A program made the translations under genes and the position numbers. The notes under the pieces are model-generated. The model saw nothing but the letters and a program-made list of their open reading frames with translations. It searched no databases and was not told where the DNA came from. Positions 16,577 to 25,406 of a DNA stretch of 37,011 nt are shown here, in pieces (position 1 is the stretch's first letter; every line of letters starts with the position of its first letter). Origin of the DNA: Rhodothermales bacterium (lineage in GTDB: Bacteria; Bacteroidota; Rhodothermia; Rhodothermales; Bin80); NCBI GenBank assembly GCA_022821385.1, contig JAJEDR010000090.1, positions 1 to 37,011 on the forward strand, given 5' to 3'.

Positions 16577-17881
16577 ATGAGTACGAAAGACTCGAATGCC
16601 CAATTGAGCCAGTTTTCCATCGGCACCTGGAATATGGACCATTGGAAGCGGACGCGGCAGCAGCGGGAAAAGGCGTGGGAATACTTGCAAACACAGTCCG
16701 GGACGGATGTGATGCTCCTTCAGGAGAGTGTCGCTCCACCGTACTTGGATCAGAGTCAGTTTGTGTATCGTGAGATTGGTGGGAATCGTCCATGGGGTTC
16801 CAGCGTTGCCGCGTTCTCTGAGGATGTGAGCATCCAGGAAATTGGCACCGTGCGCACACGCTACAGCACAGAGCGATTTAGTATGCAGGGAACTTTTCCG
16901 GGTACCATTATCGTCGCCCGGACTGATCTTCCGGGAATCGGCCCAATCACTTGCGTAAGCGTCTACGGTCTCATTAATGTGTACGCGCAAACGACGATGC
17001 TCCGCATCATTGCTGATTTGATCCCATTGTTTGATTCCCGGTTTGGTAGTCGGGTAGTGCTGGGCGGTGATTTCAATCTTACCACCGCCTGTAGTGGGGA
17101 CACGCCAGAACTACCTCGCTACAGGGCCATCCTTGACGCGGTGGAGTCTCTGGGATTAATAAACCTTGCCGAATCTTCCCGAAACCGCCCGGAGTCAACA
17201 TCTAACTGTCCCTGTTGCAAGGATGAGTGCTTCCATATCCCCACATATAACAACACGCAGATTGACTGGCTTTATGCTACCCCCGAACTTGCCCGCAGGT
17301 GTTTGAACTTGCGAGTTGACCACGGTGTTGTTACTGGTGAACTGAGTGACCATGCGCCCATTATTGCAGAATTCCAAATCCCCTCATCAGGATATAAGCA
17401 GGTCGTGGACCCGAAATCGTTTGTTGAAGAGATGAGATTTATTGCTGGTTTGGAAGATGCCCAGACTGCCGAGGATCTGATCGACTGGGCATTTCGTAAG
17501 CACGGCGAACTACGAGCCAGTGGACACCGAGTATCCTATGATCGGTTACCAGTAGGTGTGCGCTCCGATAAGCCAATGATCTGGTTCCAACTGGATTTCC
17601 CTTACTCTTCAGGTCTTCAATGGACCTTCAGCCTTGCTGGTGATGGTCAAATTGAAATCAACTTCCAACGGATGACCGCGCCCTATGATAGCGAGGAGGC
17701 ACGGGAACGACTATGGAGTACTCTCAATCAGATTGAATGCGTGTCAATCGAAAAGCGGCTCAATGGGCGCCCAAAACTTCCGCTTCGAACACTAAGGGCG
17801 TCCAGTCGGCTGGAACAGTTCATGAAAATATTTTCGGATATGATTGATACCACCCTGCGTCACAACAATATGAACAGGTAG
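16577..17881 (+). CDS. Endonuclease/exonuclease/phosphatase (EEP) family protein with unknown C-terminal domain
   Basis: 434 aa from the ATG at 16577; the frame is open upstream to 16421, but the EEP fold begins right after this ATG. The EEP metal and catalytic residues are all present: N19 in GTWNMD, E50 in MLLQES, D165/N167 in LGGDFNLT, and D258/H259 in LSDHAPIIAEF, with QIDWLY at 229-233. Before QIDWLY is a Cys/His cluster (C211, C213, C214, C218, H220) that could bind zinc. Residues about 275-434 form a separate domain I cannot identify. It may bind a partner or nucleic acid. Possible substrates are DNA, RNA or a phospho-compound, and sequence does not decide. It sits between menE and menC, unrelated to quinone synthesis, which suggests insertion. 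Confidence 0.8.
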   Translation: MSTKDSNAQLSQFSIGTWNMDHWKRTRQQREKAWEYLQTQSGTDVMLLQESVAPPYLDQSQFVYREIGGNRPWGSSVAAFSEDVSIQEIGTVRTRYSTERFSMQGTFPGTIIVARTDLPGIGPITCVSVYGLINVYAQTTMLRIIADLIPLFDSRFGSRVVLGGDFNLTTACSGDTPELPRYRAILDAVESLGLINLAESSRNRPESTSNCPCCKDECFHIPTYNNTQIDWLYATPELARRCLNLRVDHGVVTGELSDHAPIIAEFQIPSSGYKQVVDPKSFVEEMRFIAGLEDAQTAEDLIDWAFRKHGELRASGHRVSYDRLPVGVRSDKPMIWFQLDFPYSSGLQWTFSLAGDGQIEINFQRMTAPYDSEEARERLWSTLNQIECVSIEKRLNGRPKLPLRTLRASSRLEQFMKIFSDMIDTTLRHNNMNR

Positions 17882-18032
17882 CTACAGCTTTGCCCGTATT
17901 GAATACGCATAATTAGAGCTAACTGGCTGACACGAGAATTTTTTGACCCTGCCTACACAAAAACCAATTCCGCCTTGATGGTTCATCTTTTAAATGGATA
18001 GACCATGTACGGATACGAATACCCCACGATGA

Positions 18033-18053
18033 CTTGCTACCAACCGTGGCAAG
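18033..18053 (+). terminator. Hairpin between the EEP gene and menC, possible weak terminator or leader structure
   Basis: CTTGCTAC, loop CAACC, GTGGCAAG forms an 8-bp stem with one G-U pair. It is followed by a T-rich but interrupted stretch (CTTCAGTTTGAGTTT). It lies 152 nt after the EEP stop and 48 nt before the menC ATG. It could end EEP transcription or shape the menC leader. Confidence 0.35.
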
Positions 18054-18101
18054 CTTCAGTTTGAGTTTGGGCTGAGCCATCCAACATCAAAGATCTGAAA
18101 C

Positions 18102-19142
18102 ATGATCTTAATTGATTCAGTCAATATCTATAGGTACCACCTACGACTGACCTCTCCCATAGCCTGGGACCGGCAAGCCCGCACGCATCGAGAGGGTGTA
18201 CTTGTGTGTCTGGATCGTGGCGGTGACTCGGGCTGGGGTGATATTGCACCATTACCCGGGTTCAGCGCAGAGTCATTAACGGAGGCACAAGCACGGGCCG
18301 AGGTATTTGCCAAAGAAGTACTTGAGTCGCCACTGCGCACTTTGGATCTGAATGCAATCAAGATCCCTCCCTCGGTTCGATTTGGATTTGAACTTGCCCT
18401 CTGCAATCTAGACACAGCAACGAGAAACCAGTCTCCGCAAGAAGCACCAGCCGTAGCGTGCTGTGGCTTGATCGGACATCATAAAAATCAACAAATCCGT
18501 CTTGCAAACAGTCTTGTCAATTCAGGTTATCGGGCTGTTAAGCTCAAAGTTGGTCGACAATCCCTAGAGGAGGACTTAAACACAGTGCATGCGATTTGCG
18601 AAAAATACCCGGAGCTCGATGTACGTATTGATGCGAATCGTTCCTGGTCACTAAAAACGGCTAAAGAATTCGTTCAAGCCGCACAAAATCTGAGACTGGA
18701 CTACCTTGAAGAACCTTTGAAGGACAAGACCGAACTCCCGCAGTTGGCTCGAAACTGCAATATTCCAATAGCACTAGATGAAACCCTTCGAGGACAGGAT
18801 GCCGAAAAATACCTCAAGGTTGCCGATGTTCGTGTGCTAAAGCCGACATTGGCCGGAGGGATCTACGCAACCCTCGCGCATATTGAACAAGCCATACAAG
18901 AGAACGCACGATGCATCATCAGTTCCTCCTATGAATCTGGTGTGGGAATGCTTGGACTGATTGAGTTGGCCAGAAAGCTCCCGGAGGAAACACATGGTCT
19001 GGATACGCACAAAGTATTTGAACGTGATGTGTTTAGGGTCCCTCTTCAATTGAGCGGTCCTAAGCTGCAACCAGAGGGATCCATTGATACCCATGATCTA
19101 GATCCATCAATATTGCGTCGCATCTGGCATGCGAAAACATAA
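18102..19142 (+). CDS. menC: o-Succinylbenzoate synthase (enolase superfamily)
   Basis: Dehydrates SHCHC to o-succinylbenzoate. A 346-aa enolase-superfamily protein of the muconate-lactonizing subgroup. The acid/base lysines are K147/K149 in AVKLKVG and K247 in RVLKPTLAGG. The three metal ligands are D177 (RIDANRSW), E203 (DYLEEPL) and D226 (ALDET), and ISSSYESGVGMLGLIELA is the C-terminal active-site strand. The same fold includes dipeptide epimerases and N-acylamino acid racemases, so the MenC call relies on the neighbouring menA, menB, menD, menE and menF. It is on the plus strand, convergent with the menA-menF run and separated from menE by the EEP gene. Confidence 0.88.
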   Translation: MILIDSVNIYRYHLRLTSPIAWDRQARTHREGVLVCLDRGGDSGWGDIAPLPGFSAESLTEAQARAEVFAKEVLESPLRTLDLNAIKIPPSVRFGFELALCNLDTATRNQSPQEAPAVACCGLIGHHKNQQIRLANSLVNSGYRAVKLKVGRQSLEEDLNTVHAICEKYPELDVRIDANRSWSLKTAKEFVQAAQNLRLDYLEEPLKDKTELPQLARNCNIPIALDETLRGQDAEKYLKVADVRVLKPTLAGGIYATLAHIEQAIQENARCIISSSYESGVGMLGLIELARKLPEETHGLDTHKVFERDVFRVPLQLSGPKLQPEGSIDTHDLDPSILRRIWHAKT

Positions 19143-19159
19143 CACGGCCTCCGCGCAGC

Positions 19160-19237
19160 TTAACAAGAGATTACTCCTGCCAGAATTACTATGGTTCCCA
19201 TTACTGCAACTGCGACCGCATTGGGATATGCCGGCAT
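19160..19237 (-). CDS. Possible 25-residue single-span membrane peptide
   Basis: Nine bases after the methyltransferase stop an ATG (19235-19237) opens a 25-codon frame ending in TAA. The minus-strand sequence just before it reads AGAGGGGTCC, a good Shine-Dalgarno although close to the ATG. The peptide starts MPAYPN and then consists of a hydrophobic stretch of about 18 residues (AVAVAVMGTIVILAGVIS) ending in Cys. One membrane helix of the right length makes a chance frame less likely. It is too short for homology by eye. It would be the last cistron of the men run. Confidence 0.35.
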   Translation of the reverse strand: MPAYPNAVAVAVMGTIVILAGVISC

Positions 19238-19245
19238 GGACCCCT

Positions 19246-19770
19246 CTATTGACGAACCGCTTCAACGGCGTAGTACCGGGGTGTAAAGCGACGCAGTAGC
19301 GGACGAATACCATTCAGTGCGCCGTAGCTGGTCCATTTTTCAGTGCGCACTATCCGCCATCCGGCATGCTCCAGTAACCAATCAAACTGCCAATCCTCAA
19401 ACTCATGAAAATGTCGATCCCACGGATCGTCTGGATTGCAGTAAGCCGGAGCAAACCACAAACGCAGCGGAACCGTCACAACGAGGCGTGGAGCTTGAAT
19501 AGCGCGCAGTACATTGTAAGGCGTCACCAAGTGCTCCAGGATCTCAAAAGCAGTAACAATATCTACATCTTCGCCAACTACGCCCGTGGCCTCCTCCAGG
19601 TCACCCTCTGTATTGCTAACCTCGTACCCTGCACCCGCCATACGTCGCCCAAGCTCATTGGGAGTGCCAAGGTCAAGAATACGCGCCGGTGGTGGGGAAA
19701 CACCATGAAGAAACCGTAATGTATTGCTGAATCTTCTCTCAAGCGTCCTGGAGCCCTGTGACATGGTCAA
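19246..19770 (-). CDS. Small SAM-dependent methyltransferase-like protein
   Basis: 174 aa with a class I methyltransferase core. Motif I is ILDLGTPNELGRRM (residues 31-44), where the usual GxGxG is altered to a single Gly followed by Thr-Pro-Asn. The post-II region DIVTAFEILEHLVTPYNVL is typical, as is RLVVTVPLRLW. A His-rich loop (WDRHFHEFEDWQFDWLLEHAGW) resembles methyltransferases of the UbiG/methyltransf_11 kind. It starts 20 bp after the menA stop and belongs to the men run. It is too short and lacks the UbiE/MenG signature, so I do not assign it to demethylmenaquinone methylation. The substrate is unknown. Confidence 0.7.
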   Translation of the reverse strand: MTMSQGSRTLERRFSNTLRFLHGVSPPPARILDLGTPNELGRRMAGAGYEVSNTEGDLEEATGVVGEDVDIVTAFEILEHLVTPYNVLRAIQAPRLVVTVPLRLWFAPAYCNPDDPWDRHFHEFEDWQFDWLLEHAGWRIVRTEKWTSYGALNGIRPLLRRFTPRYYAVEAVRQ

Positions 19771-19790
19771 TAAAATTGGGAGTTACATCG

Positions 19791-20675
19791 TCATACAACC
19801 CATCCCAGCGCGAAAATCACGCTGTGTGCAAGCAGTAATAATGCCGTTTGTCCAAGAAGCGGGTTCAAGCGAGCTGCATCCTTTATCGTGACCAGACCGT
19901 GCAGTATGCTCAATGCCGGAATCCAGATCAGCACTGTGAGCCCAGACCATAGATGTTCACCGGTAAAACGAACAATCTCCAGGGGTATGAGCGCTGCGAT
20001 AACCACGCAAGCAACCCACATACTGATACCGAACTTACGACCAAATCGTACTACCGTCGTCATCTTGCCCGCCCTGCGATCTTCCTCTATATCCCGGATA
20101 TTGTTAACCAGCAAGACCGCAGTTGCAAGTAGACCGGGCGCAGCACCTGCAATAATCACCTGCGGAGTAATCTCAAGCGCCTGAACATAGTACGTCCCGC
20201 CGACGGCTACAGGCCCAAAAAACACCAGAACAAATAGATCACCCAGTCCCTTGTACCCAAACGGCCATGGTCCTGCTGTATAGAATATCCCTGCAGCGAT
20301 CGAAACCAACCCGATGAGGAGTATTACCCATCCGGCACGGTAAACCAGATACATTCCAAGGATGGTAGCAAGCGTAAACACCACAAAAGTGGCCATCATG
20401 ATGTGCCTGGGAGAAATCAGTCCCGCTTGCGTGACTCTCGTAGGTCCCTTGCGATCAGCCGTGTCAGCTCCCCGCGCAAAATCAGCATAATCATTACAAA
20501 AATTTGTCCCAATCGTGATCAGTAGTGCACAAGCCATTGCAACCAGCATTGCGCTGAGGCTAAACCCATCGTTCGCCCATGCCATCGCTGAGCCTACGAG
20601 GATTGGGGCGATTGCAACGGGTAACGTCTTGGGTCGGACAGCTAATAGCCAAGCACTAATTGAGTTCGTGCTCAT
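19791..20675 (-). CDS. menA: 1,4-Dihydroxy-2-naphthoate polyprenyltransferase
   Basis: Integral membrane enzyme that attaches the prenyl chain to DHNA to give demethylmenaquinone. 294 aa with about eight or nine hydrophobic helices. The first prenyl-diphosphate/Mg motif is N58-x-x-N-D-x-x-D ([20 protein letters not shown]), followed by [12 protein letters not shown]. The second is [14 protein letters not shown] at 191-204. These are MenA rather than UbiA features, and the men neighbours agree. Its ATG overlaps the menB stop as ATGA (20672-20675), which implies coupled translation. Confidence 0.95.
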   Translation of the reverse strand: MSTNSISAWLLAVRPKTLPVAIAPILVGSAMAWANDGFSLSAMLVAMACALLITIGTNFCNDYADFARGADTADRKGPTRVTQAGLISPRHIMMATFVVFTLATILGMYLVYRAGWVILLIGLVSIAAGIFYTAGPWPFGYKGLGDLFVLVFFGPVAVGGTYYVQALEITPQVIIAGAAPGLLATAVLLVNNIRDIEEDRRAGKMTTVVRFGRKFGISMWVACVVIAALIPLEIVRFTGEHLWSGLTVLIWIPALSILHGLVTIKDAARLNPLLGQTALLLLAHSVIFALGWVV

Positions 20676-21556
20676 GGCTTGTAGCCTTCTCTGTCGAAGT
20701 CTGGGGGACGTTTGGCCAAGTATGCATTCCTACCTTCCTGCCCCTCTTCAGTCATGTAGAATAGCATCGTTGCATGTCCGGCCAACTCCTGTAAACCCGC
20801 CTGACCATCACAGTCTGCATTGAATCCGGCCTTAAGCATCCGTATTGCAATATTTGAATTCTGTAGAATTTCTCTGCACCACTGCACCGTAGTGTGTTCC
20901 AGGTCTTCCAATGCAACAACAGTGTTTACGAGTCCCATCTGCAAGGCCTCGGAGGCATCGTAAGGTCTGCACAAGAACCAGATTTCCCGTGCTTTTTTCT
21001 GACCCACATGACGCGCAAGATAACTCGCTCCGTAGCCTCCGTCGAAAGAGCCGACCTTTGGGCCGGTTTGCATGAATTTGGCATTATCGGCAGCAATCGT
21101 GAGATCGCAGATAACATGCAGTACATGTCCACCTCCTACGGCCCAGCCCGCAACCATTGCAATTACTGGCTTAGGGCAGGTTCGGATCTGCCTTTGCAGA
21201 TCAAGAACATTCAGGCGCTGGGTACCTGTGCCTTTCTCGGTGTATCCATGATCCCCGCGAATGCGCTGATCTCCTCCAGAACAAAAGGCATCCGGCCCAG
21301 CCCCGGTCAGCACAATGACTCCAATAGACGCATCATCACGCGCCTTGGCGAAAGCATCCTGCATCTCAGTTACCGTTAATGGACGGAAGGCGTTGCGGAC
21401 TTGCGGGCGGTTGATCGTCACCTTGGCGATGCCTGCTGTATCAGTATCGGGAACACCCGTCTGGTACAGGATGTCCGTGTATTTGCCTGCATCCTGCCAC
21501 ACAATTGGCCCCTTAACCGTAGGCCGATGAGTAAAGTGATGCTTCTTTTTAGACAT
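20672..21556 (-). CDS. menB: 1,4-Dihydroxy-2-naphthoyl-CoA synthase
   Basis: Crotonase-fold enzyme that cyclises o-succinylbenzoyl-CoA. 294 aa. Oxyanion-hole blocks are FCSGGDQ (91-97) and AGWAVGGGH (136-144). The MenB hallmark [20 protein letters not shown] starts near residue 163, and [17 protein letters not shown] follows. The QTG variant is that of bicarbonate-dependent (E. coli-type) MenB rather than the QTD type with an internal Asp. The C-terminal [12 protein letters not shown] is the usual KRxPDF tail. It starts 13 bp after the menD stop. Confidence 0.96.
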   Translation of the reverse strand: MSKKKHHFTHRPTVKGPIVWQDAGKYTDILYQTGVPDTDTAGIAKVTINRPQVRNAFRPLTVTEMQDAFAKARDDASIGVIVLTGAGPDAFCSGGDQRIRGDHGYTEKGTGTQRLNVLDLQRQIRTCPKPVIAMVAGWAVGGGHVLHVICDLTIAADNAKFMQTGPKVGSFDGGYGASYLARHVGQKKAREIWFLCRPYDASEALQMGLVNTVVALEDLEHTTVQWCREILQNSNIAIRMLKAGFNADCDGQAGLQELAGHATMLFYMTEEGQEGRNAYLAKRPPDFDREGYKP

Positions 21557-21569
21557 AGTATTGATTCAA

Positions 21570-23285
21570 TTATGTGAGAAGTTCGGCTTCAATGGTCTCG
21601 TTTACGTGCCTGTAGATGGTTTCGTGCAGATCCGCGTTTTCCCTGCGGTCCGTTTTGACCTCAATCAGGTTTGGGCCTGCTGAAGCAGCTGCAGCCTTCC
21701 AGGAATCCTGGAATTGGGCCCATGAGTCAACCAATACGTACGGTATCTGAAACTGCTCCGCAGCAAACCGAAAGTCCATGCCATGGGGCGTTCCCAATAC
21801 CATTTCGAAGGGTTCCTGCTCAAGAGCAATCGGAAGCATATTAAATATGCCACCGCCATTGTTATTGATGACTACAATGGTTATATCGCAATCTTTGAGA
21901 AGTGCCAGTGAGTTCAGGTCATGTAACATGGCTAAATCTCCCAACAATACGGTCCCCGACCCAGACTGCCCCCGAGCAATACCTGCCGCCGTGGCAAGTG
22001 TGCCGTCAATTCCGCTTGCACCACGATTAGCAAAAACGCGTGGAGTGGCATCTCTTTCCAGGAATGCTTGCAAGTCCCGAATCGGCATGCTGCTGGCGCC
22101 AAAAATCCACTTTGTTTGGTCAGATAATCTGGACAACATCCACGCTACAGACGGTTCAGAGAGCTCATGGTCAATCAACGAGACTAGTGTACGCCGGGCT
22201 AAGGCGTTTGCACGCATCCACACCTCAATCCAAGCGGCATTGGATTTCCCCCGGGGTACCTCACCCAGTAAACATTTACAGAACCCGGCAATTTTCGACT
22301 GAATTCGATCCGTCAATACGTGATGTGGATCAATCCTATCTGAAGATGGCGCGATCAATGCATAAGTTTGGGCGCTCACGTGTGACAAAAACTGCTGTAA
22401 TGCCTTGGATACCAAGGGCCCGCCAAAATGCAATACTACATCCGGGGAATACTGACGTGTAAACCTTTCACTGCGCACAATCAAGTCAAAGAAGGTTACC
22501 ATGTTCTCTGCTCCGGGCACAGGTGCACTAATATCTGCCATTAATGGCCACCCTAGGTGCTCCGCCAGGGAATGAATTGCTTTGCCTTCCTCAGGGCTCT
22601 GTAAGCGTCCGGCAATAACAAGCCCTCGCTGAGCTTCACAAATATTCTGCACTAATCTTTGACTCGGCGCAACAGTACCCCCCGCTGAAGCCATGTACTG
22701 TGTTTGTTGACGTTCCTCTGTCGACCAAGACATCTCTGGGATTGATTTCTCTTCCCGATCTTCCTCCAAAAGAGGTTCCCTGAACATGCAGTTCAGATGC
22801 ACCGGCCCGGCAGAGGCACGATGCACCGCCTGATCAATGGTGGTCCTTATATATGCTCCATCCTGCTCTGTAACCGGTGCTGGCAAATCCACAAACCACC
22901 TCGGATAACGACCAAATAAATGCACTTGATCAATAGTCTGATTGGCGCCGGTATCGCGAAGTTCGGGAGGACGGTCAGCCGTAAGGCAGATCATTGGCAC
23001 ATGCTCCATACTGGCTTCAATTATGGCTGGTAGACCATTTGCCGCCGCTGTACCAGAGGTGGTGATCCAAACACACGGCGTCCGGGTTGCCCGACCGTAT
23101 CCGAGTGCGAAAAATGCGCTACCGCGTTCATCAAAATGAACCGTATAGTGCGCGTCTGGATGACTGATCGCTGCGAGCGCAAGCGGTGCACTTCTGAAAC
23201 CAGGAGTAATTATGAACTCATCAACCCCGCAGCGCACCAACTCTGCGATGATCAGATGTGCACGATGCGCATTGCTTTGGATCAT
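21570..23285 (-). CDS. menD: SEPHCHC synthase (2-succinyl-5-enolpyruvyl-6-hydroxy-3-cyclohexene-1-carboxylate synthase)
   Basis: Thiamine-diphosphate enzyme that joins 2-oxoglutarate to isochorismate. 571 aa, the usual MenD length. The N-terminus VRCGVDEFIITPGFRSAPLA carries the SPGSR-like loop, here TPGFRSAP. Then come ITTSGTAAANGLPAIIEA, TADRPPELRDTGANQTIDQ and, near the C-terminus, the ThDP motif GDLAMLHDLNSLALLK...VVINNNGGGIFNMLP. Its ATG overlaps the menF stop (23282-23285). Confidence 0.96.
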   Translation of the reverse strand: MIQSNAHRAHLIIAELVRCGVDEFIITPGFRSAPLALAAISHPDAHYTVHFDERGSAFFALGYGRATRTPCVWITTSGTAAANGLPAIIEASMEHVPMICLTADRPPELRDTGANQTIDQVHLFGRYPRWFVDLPAPVTEQDGAYIRTTIDQAVHRASAGPVHLNCMFREPLLEEDREEKSIPEMSWSTEERQQTQYMASAGGTVAPSQRLVQNICEAQRGLVIAGRLQSPEEGKAIHSLAEHLGWPLMADISAPVPGAENMVTFFDLIVRSERFTRQYSPDVVLHFGGPLVSKALQQFLSHVSAQTYALIAPSSDRIDPHHVLTDRIQSKIAGFCKCLLGEVPRGKSNAAWIEVWMRANALARRTLVSLIDHELSEPSVAWMLSRLSDQTKWIFGASSMPIRDLQAFLERDATPRVFANRGASGIDGTLATAAGIARGQSGSGTVLLGDLAMLHDLNSLALLKDCDITIVVINNNGGGIFNMLPIALEQEPFEMVLGTPHGMDFRFAAEQFQIPYVLVDSWAQFQDSWKAAAASAGPNLIEVKTDRRENADLHETIYRHVNETIEAELLT

Positions 23286-24679
23286 GCGTACTGGAAGTCC
23301 GCCTGGACCGAAGAAGCATAGAGATCCAGCACCTGTGCCAGCCCGCTGATCTTGTGTCCAATTTCATCCCATTCATCCGAAGGGGTTGATCCTCGGACGA
23401 CCCCTGCGCCCGAATAAAGCCGCATTATTGACCCCGACACAAGACCGGATCGTATCCCGGCGGCGAATTCGGCTTCATTTACACCTATCCACCCTACCGG
23501 ACCTGCATACCAGCCACGATCGAACGGCTCCCGCTCCCGGATAACCTCCAGGGCCAAGTCAGAGGGATATCCTCCAACTGCCGGGGATGGATGCAGTGCT
23601 TCCAGCACATCCAGGCTCGTGTACTCCTGGCGCAGAATCGCACGCAGCCGTGAAACCAGATGAATCTCGGAGGCTAACCGCATGATTGAGGGCTGGACAT
23701 CCATCGTCACATAGGCGGCCAGTCGTGCAATCTCCTCCTGTAGGCTGATACGGACAAACTCGTGCTCCCGCTGCTCTTTTGCGCTCCCAAAGAGCTCATC
23801 AATCATCCGTTCATCCTCCAAATCGGAACCCCCACGCGGGCGCGTACCTGCCACCGCCTCACTCTCCACCGAACGCCCCTCTCGCCTGAATAGTCGCTCG
23901 GGGGATGCGCCCAAGAATGCCGTCCCTGGTATCGGTTCAAAAAGAAAATGAAAACAACCGAGAGAATTCTTCCGAAGCTGATGCAGAATAGAAACCGGCT
24001 CCGGGGGGGCTGAAAAATCAACCGTGGTTTCTCTTGCTAGGACTACTTTATCCAAGGGAGAGTGTTGAACAGCGTGGAGTACCCAGCCAACAATGGACTC
24101 CCATTTTCGGAGATCAGGACAGAAACGGTGCCTGATAGGCTTCGGGAGTTGTTTGGACCCTTGAGCAGGCACCCGAAGCGCCTCAATCTGGTCAAGAATC
24201 AGGCTCGTCCGCGTACGATCATCAGGCAGTACGACATTACAGCGGAGCAGCGTGCCCTTTGAATTCTTACGAACTTCAAATCTTGGCAGAACAAATCGCC
24301 ACGCACCAAACTCATTCCACTGAACTTCATGCGGTGGGCAAAGGTCAAAGCGAATGCCTCCATAGTATCTTACACCGTGCTCACAACCTGAGAGCATCAA
24401 TCCGAGTCCACTGCGTAACGCCTTTAAGTCAGCAGCAGAGGGAGAATACTGGCAATCTGCTTCCCCTATCGCGGCAACCTCCATACCATAATCCCGTCCT
24501 GACCAGTAGAGACGTGCCTCCCGTGGATAGTTTGCTAACCATCTGAGCGGAGATACCCCGTCAAATGCCACGGAAGCCGTACCTATTCTTGCTTCGGAAG
24601 ACGTTTCTGGTTGCTCCAGAAGGCATCGAACCTTCGCCTTCAGCTCGCTTATCGCGTCAGTACTAACGCCATTTATCAT
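23282..24679 (-). CDS. menF: Isochorismate synthase
   Basis: Converts chorismate to isochorismate, the entry to the menaquinone branch. 465 aa of the chorismate-binding family. Conserved blocks are DKVVLARETTVDF, FLGASPERLFRREG, SEAVAGTRPRGGSDLEDE, LHPSPAVGGYP and RGWYAGPVGWIG, with the Mg-binding glutamates in the VGE-like C-terminal region (EWDEIGHKISGL). Family members include anthranilate and salicylate synthases. The men neighbours fix the role. Its ATG overlaps the stop of the upstream membrane protein gene (24676-24679), and its stop overlaps the menD ATG. Confidence 0.94.
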   Translation of the reverse strand: MINGVSTDAISELKAKVRCLLEQPETSSEARIGTASVAFDGVSPLRWLANYPREARLYWSGRDYGMEVAAIGEADCQYSPSAADLKALRSGLGLMLSGCEHGVRYYGGIRFDLCPPHEVQWNEFGAWRFVLPRFEVRKNSKGTLLRCNVVLPDDRTRTSLILDQIEALRVPAQGSKQLPKPIRHRFCPDLRKWESIVGWVLHAVQHSPLDKVVLARETTVDFSAPPEPVSILHQLRKNSLGCFHFLFEPIPGTAFLGASPERLFRREGRSVESEAVAGTRPRGGSDLEDERMIDELFGSAKEQREHEFVRISLQEEIARLAAYVTMDVQPSIMRLASEIHLVSRLRAILRQEYTSLDVLEALHPSPAVGGYPSDLALEVIREREPFDRGWYAGPVGWIGVNEAEFAAGIRSGLVSGSIMRLYSGAGVVRGSTPSDEWDEIGHKISGLAQVLDLYASSVQADFQYA

Positions 24680-25335
24680 GAGTTCTTCCTCCCTCGAGGC
24701 ACCTTCTTCTTGAATACATGCTGGACAATTTTCTGCTCAATCTCCGCAAAATTGGCAAGATTTACGCCATGACGCAATGCACTGCGAACTATAAAAGCTC
24801 TCAATATATGGTCCGGTACCGGAAGTTGATACATCGCTTTCCAGCACCGGATTATAAGCGGTCGCATCAAATATGATAATACGCCCCACCTCAAACATAC
24901 AAACCCGATCAGCCCCACAGCTACAGCCTGGTATTGACCTGACATAGCTAATATGGACATCGTTGTAGCATAGAGAATCGCCTGCATCAACACCGCATCC
25001 AACACCCTCAACAGGGGCGATATCCGACGATTCACCAGCGCCGGCGCGAGTATCTGCCACACTGGGAAAAAAATCAGCACAACTACAGCGACATGCCACG
25101 GAGCATAGTAGATTAGACCCAATGCAAGCAGCCATGCGGACAACGTGTGCGGGGACCGAATCCACGTATCGGCTCGCGCCAGATGTACCTCAATCGGCTC
25201 GTGTTCAAAAACTTCAGCTGCGTATTCGTTGAGAAGGGAGACCGTGGTTCTGTACCAAACACCGGACTCAGTAAGGATACCCTGCGGAGTATCCCGGTAT
25301 ATAACCGTATTTTTCGGCCACAGTGGCCAAGCCAT
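24676..25335 (-). CDS. Uncharacterised membrane protein translationally coupled to menF
   Basis: 219 aa, no family recognised. The N-terminal 65 residues are soluble and polar. About four hydrophobic helices follow (roughly residues 66-84, 85-101, 112-130 and 134-150), then a basic C-terminal tail (HVFKKKVPRGRKNS). The last four bases of the gene overlap the menF start as ATGA, so its product is probably made in step with MenF. It could anchor men enzymes at the membrane where MenA works, but nothing in the sequence proves this. The gap to the YbbR gene upstream is 71 bp. Confidence 0.75.
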   Translation of the reverse strand: MAWPLWPKNTVIYRDTPQGILTESGVWYRTTVSLLNEYAAEVFEHEPIEVHLARADTWIRSPHTLSAWLLALGLIYYAPWHVAVVVLIFFPVWQILAPALVNRRISPLLRVLDAVLMQAILYATTMSILAMSGQYQAVAVGLIGFVCLRWGVLSYLMRPLIIRCWKAMYQLPVPDHILRAFIVRSALRHGVNLANFAEIEQKIVQHVFKKKVPRGRKNS

Positions 25336-25406
25336 GTACGCAGTCGCTCAAGAACGGTGAACTTCAACCCCGACAGTACATCGTTGTTGCCCCACAGAAA
25401 CGAAAA

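Noticed and set aside
16561..16990. 5' half of the 281-codon minus-strand frame
   Set aside because: Antisense to the conserved EEP domain; only the 3' third, outside EEP, is kept as a possible remnant.
19246..19770. Assignment of the small methyltransferase as MenG/UbiE
   Set aside because: Too short, altered SAM loop and no UbiE signature; position alone is not enough.
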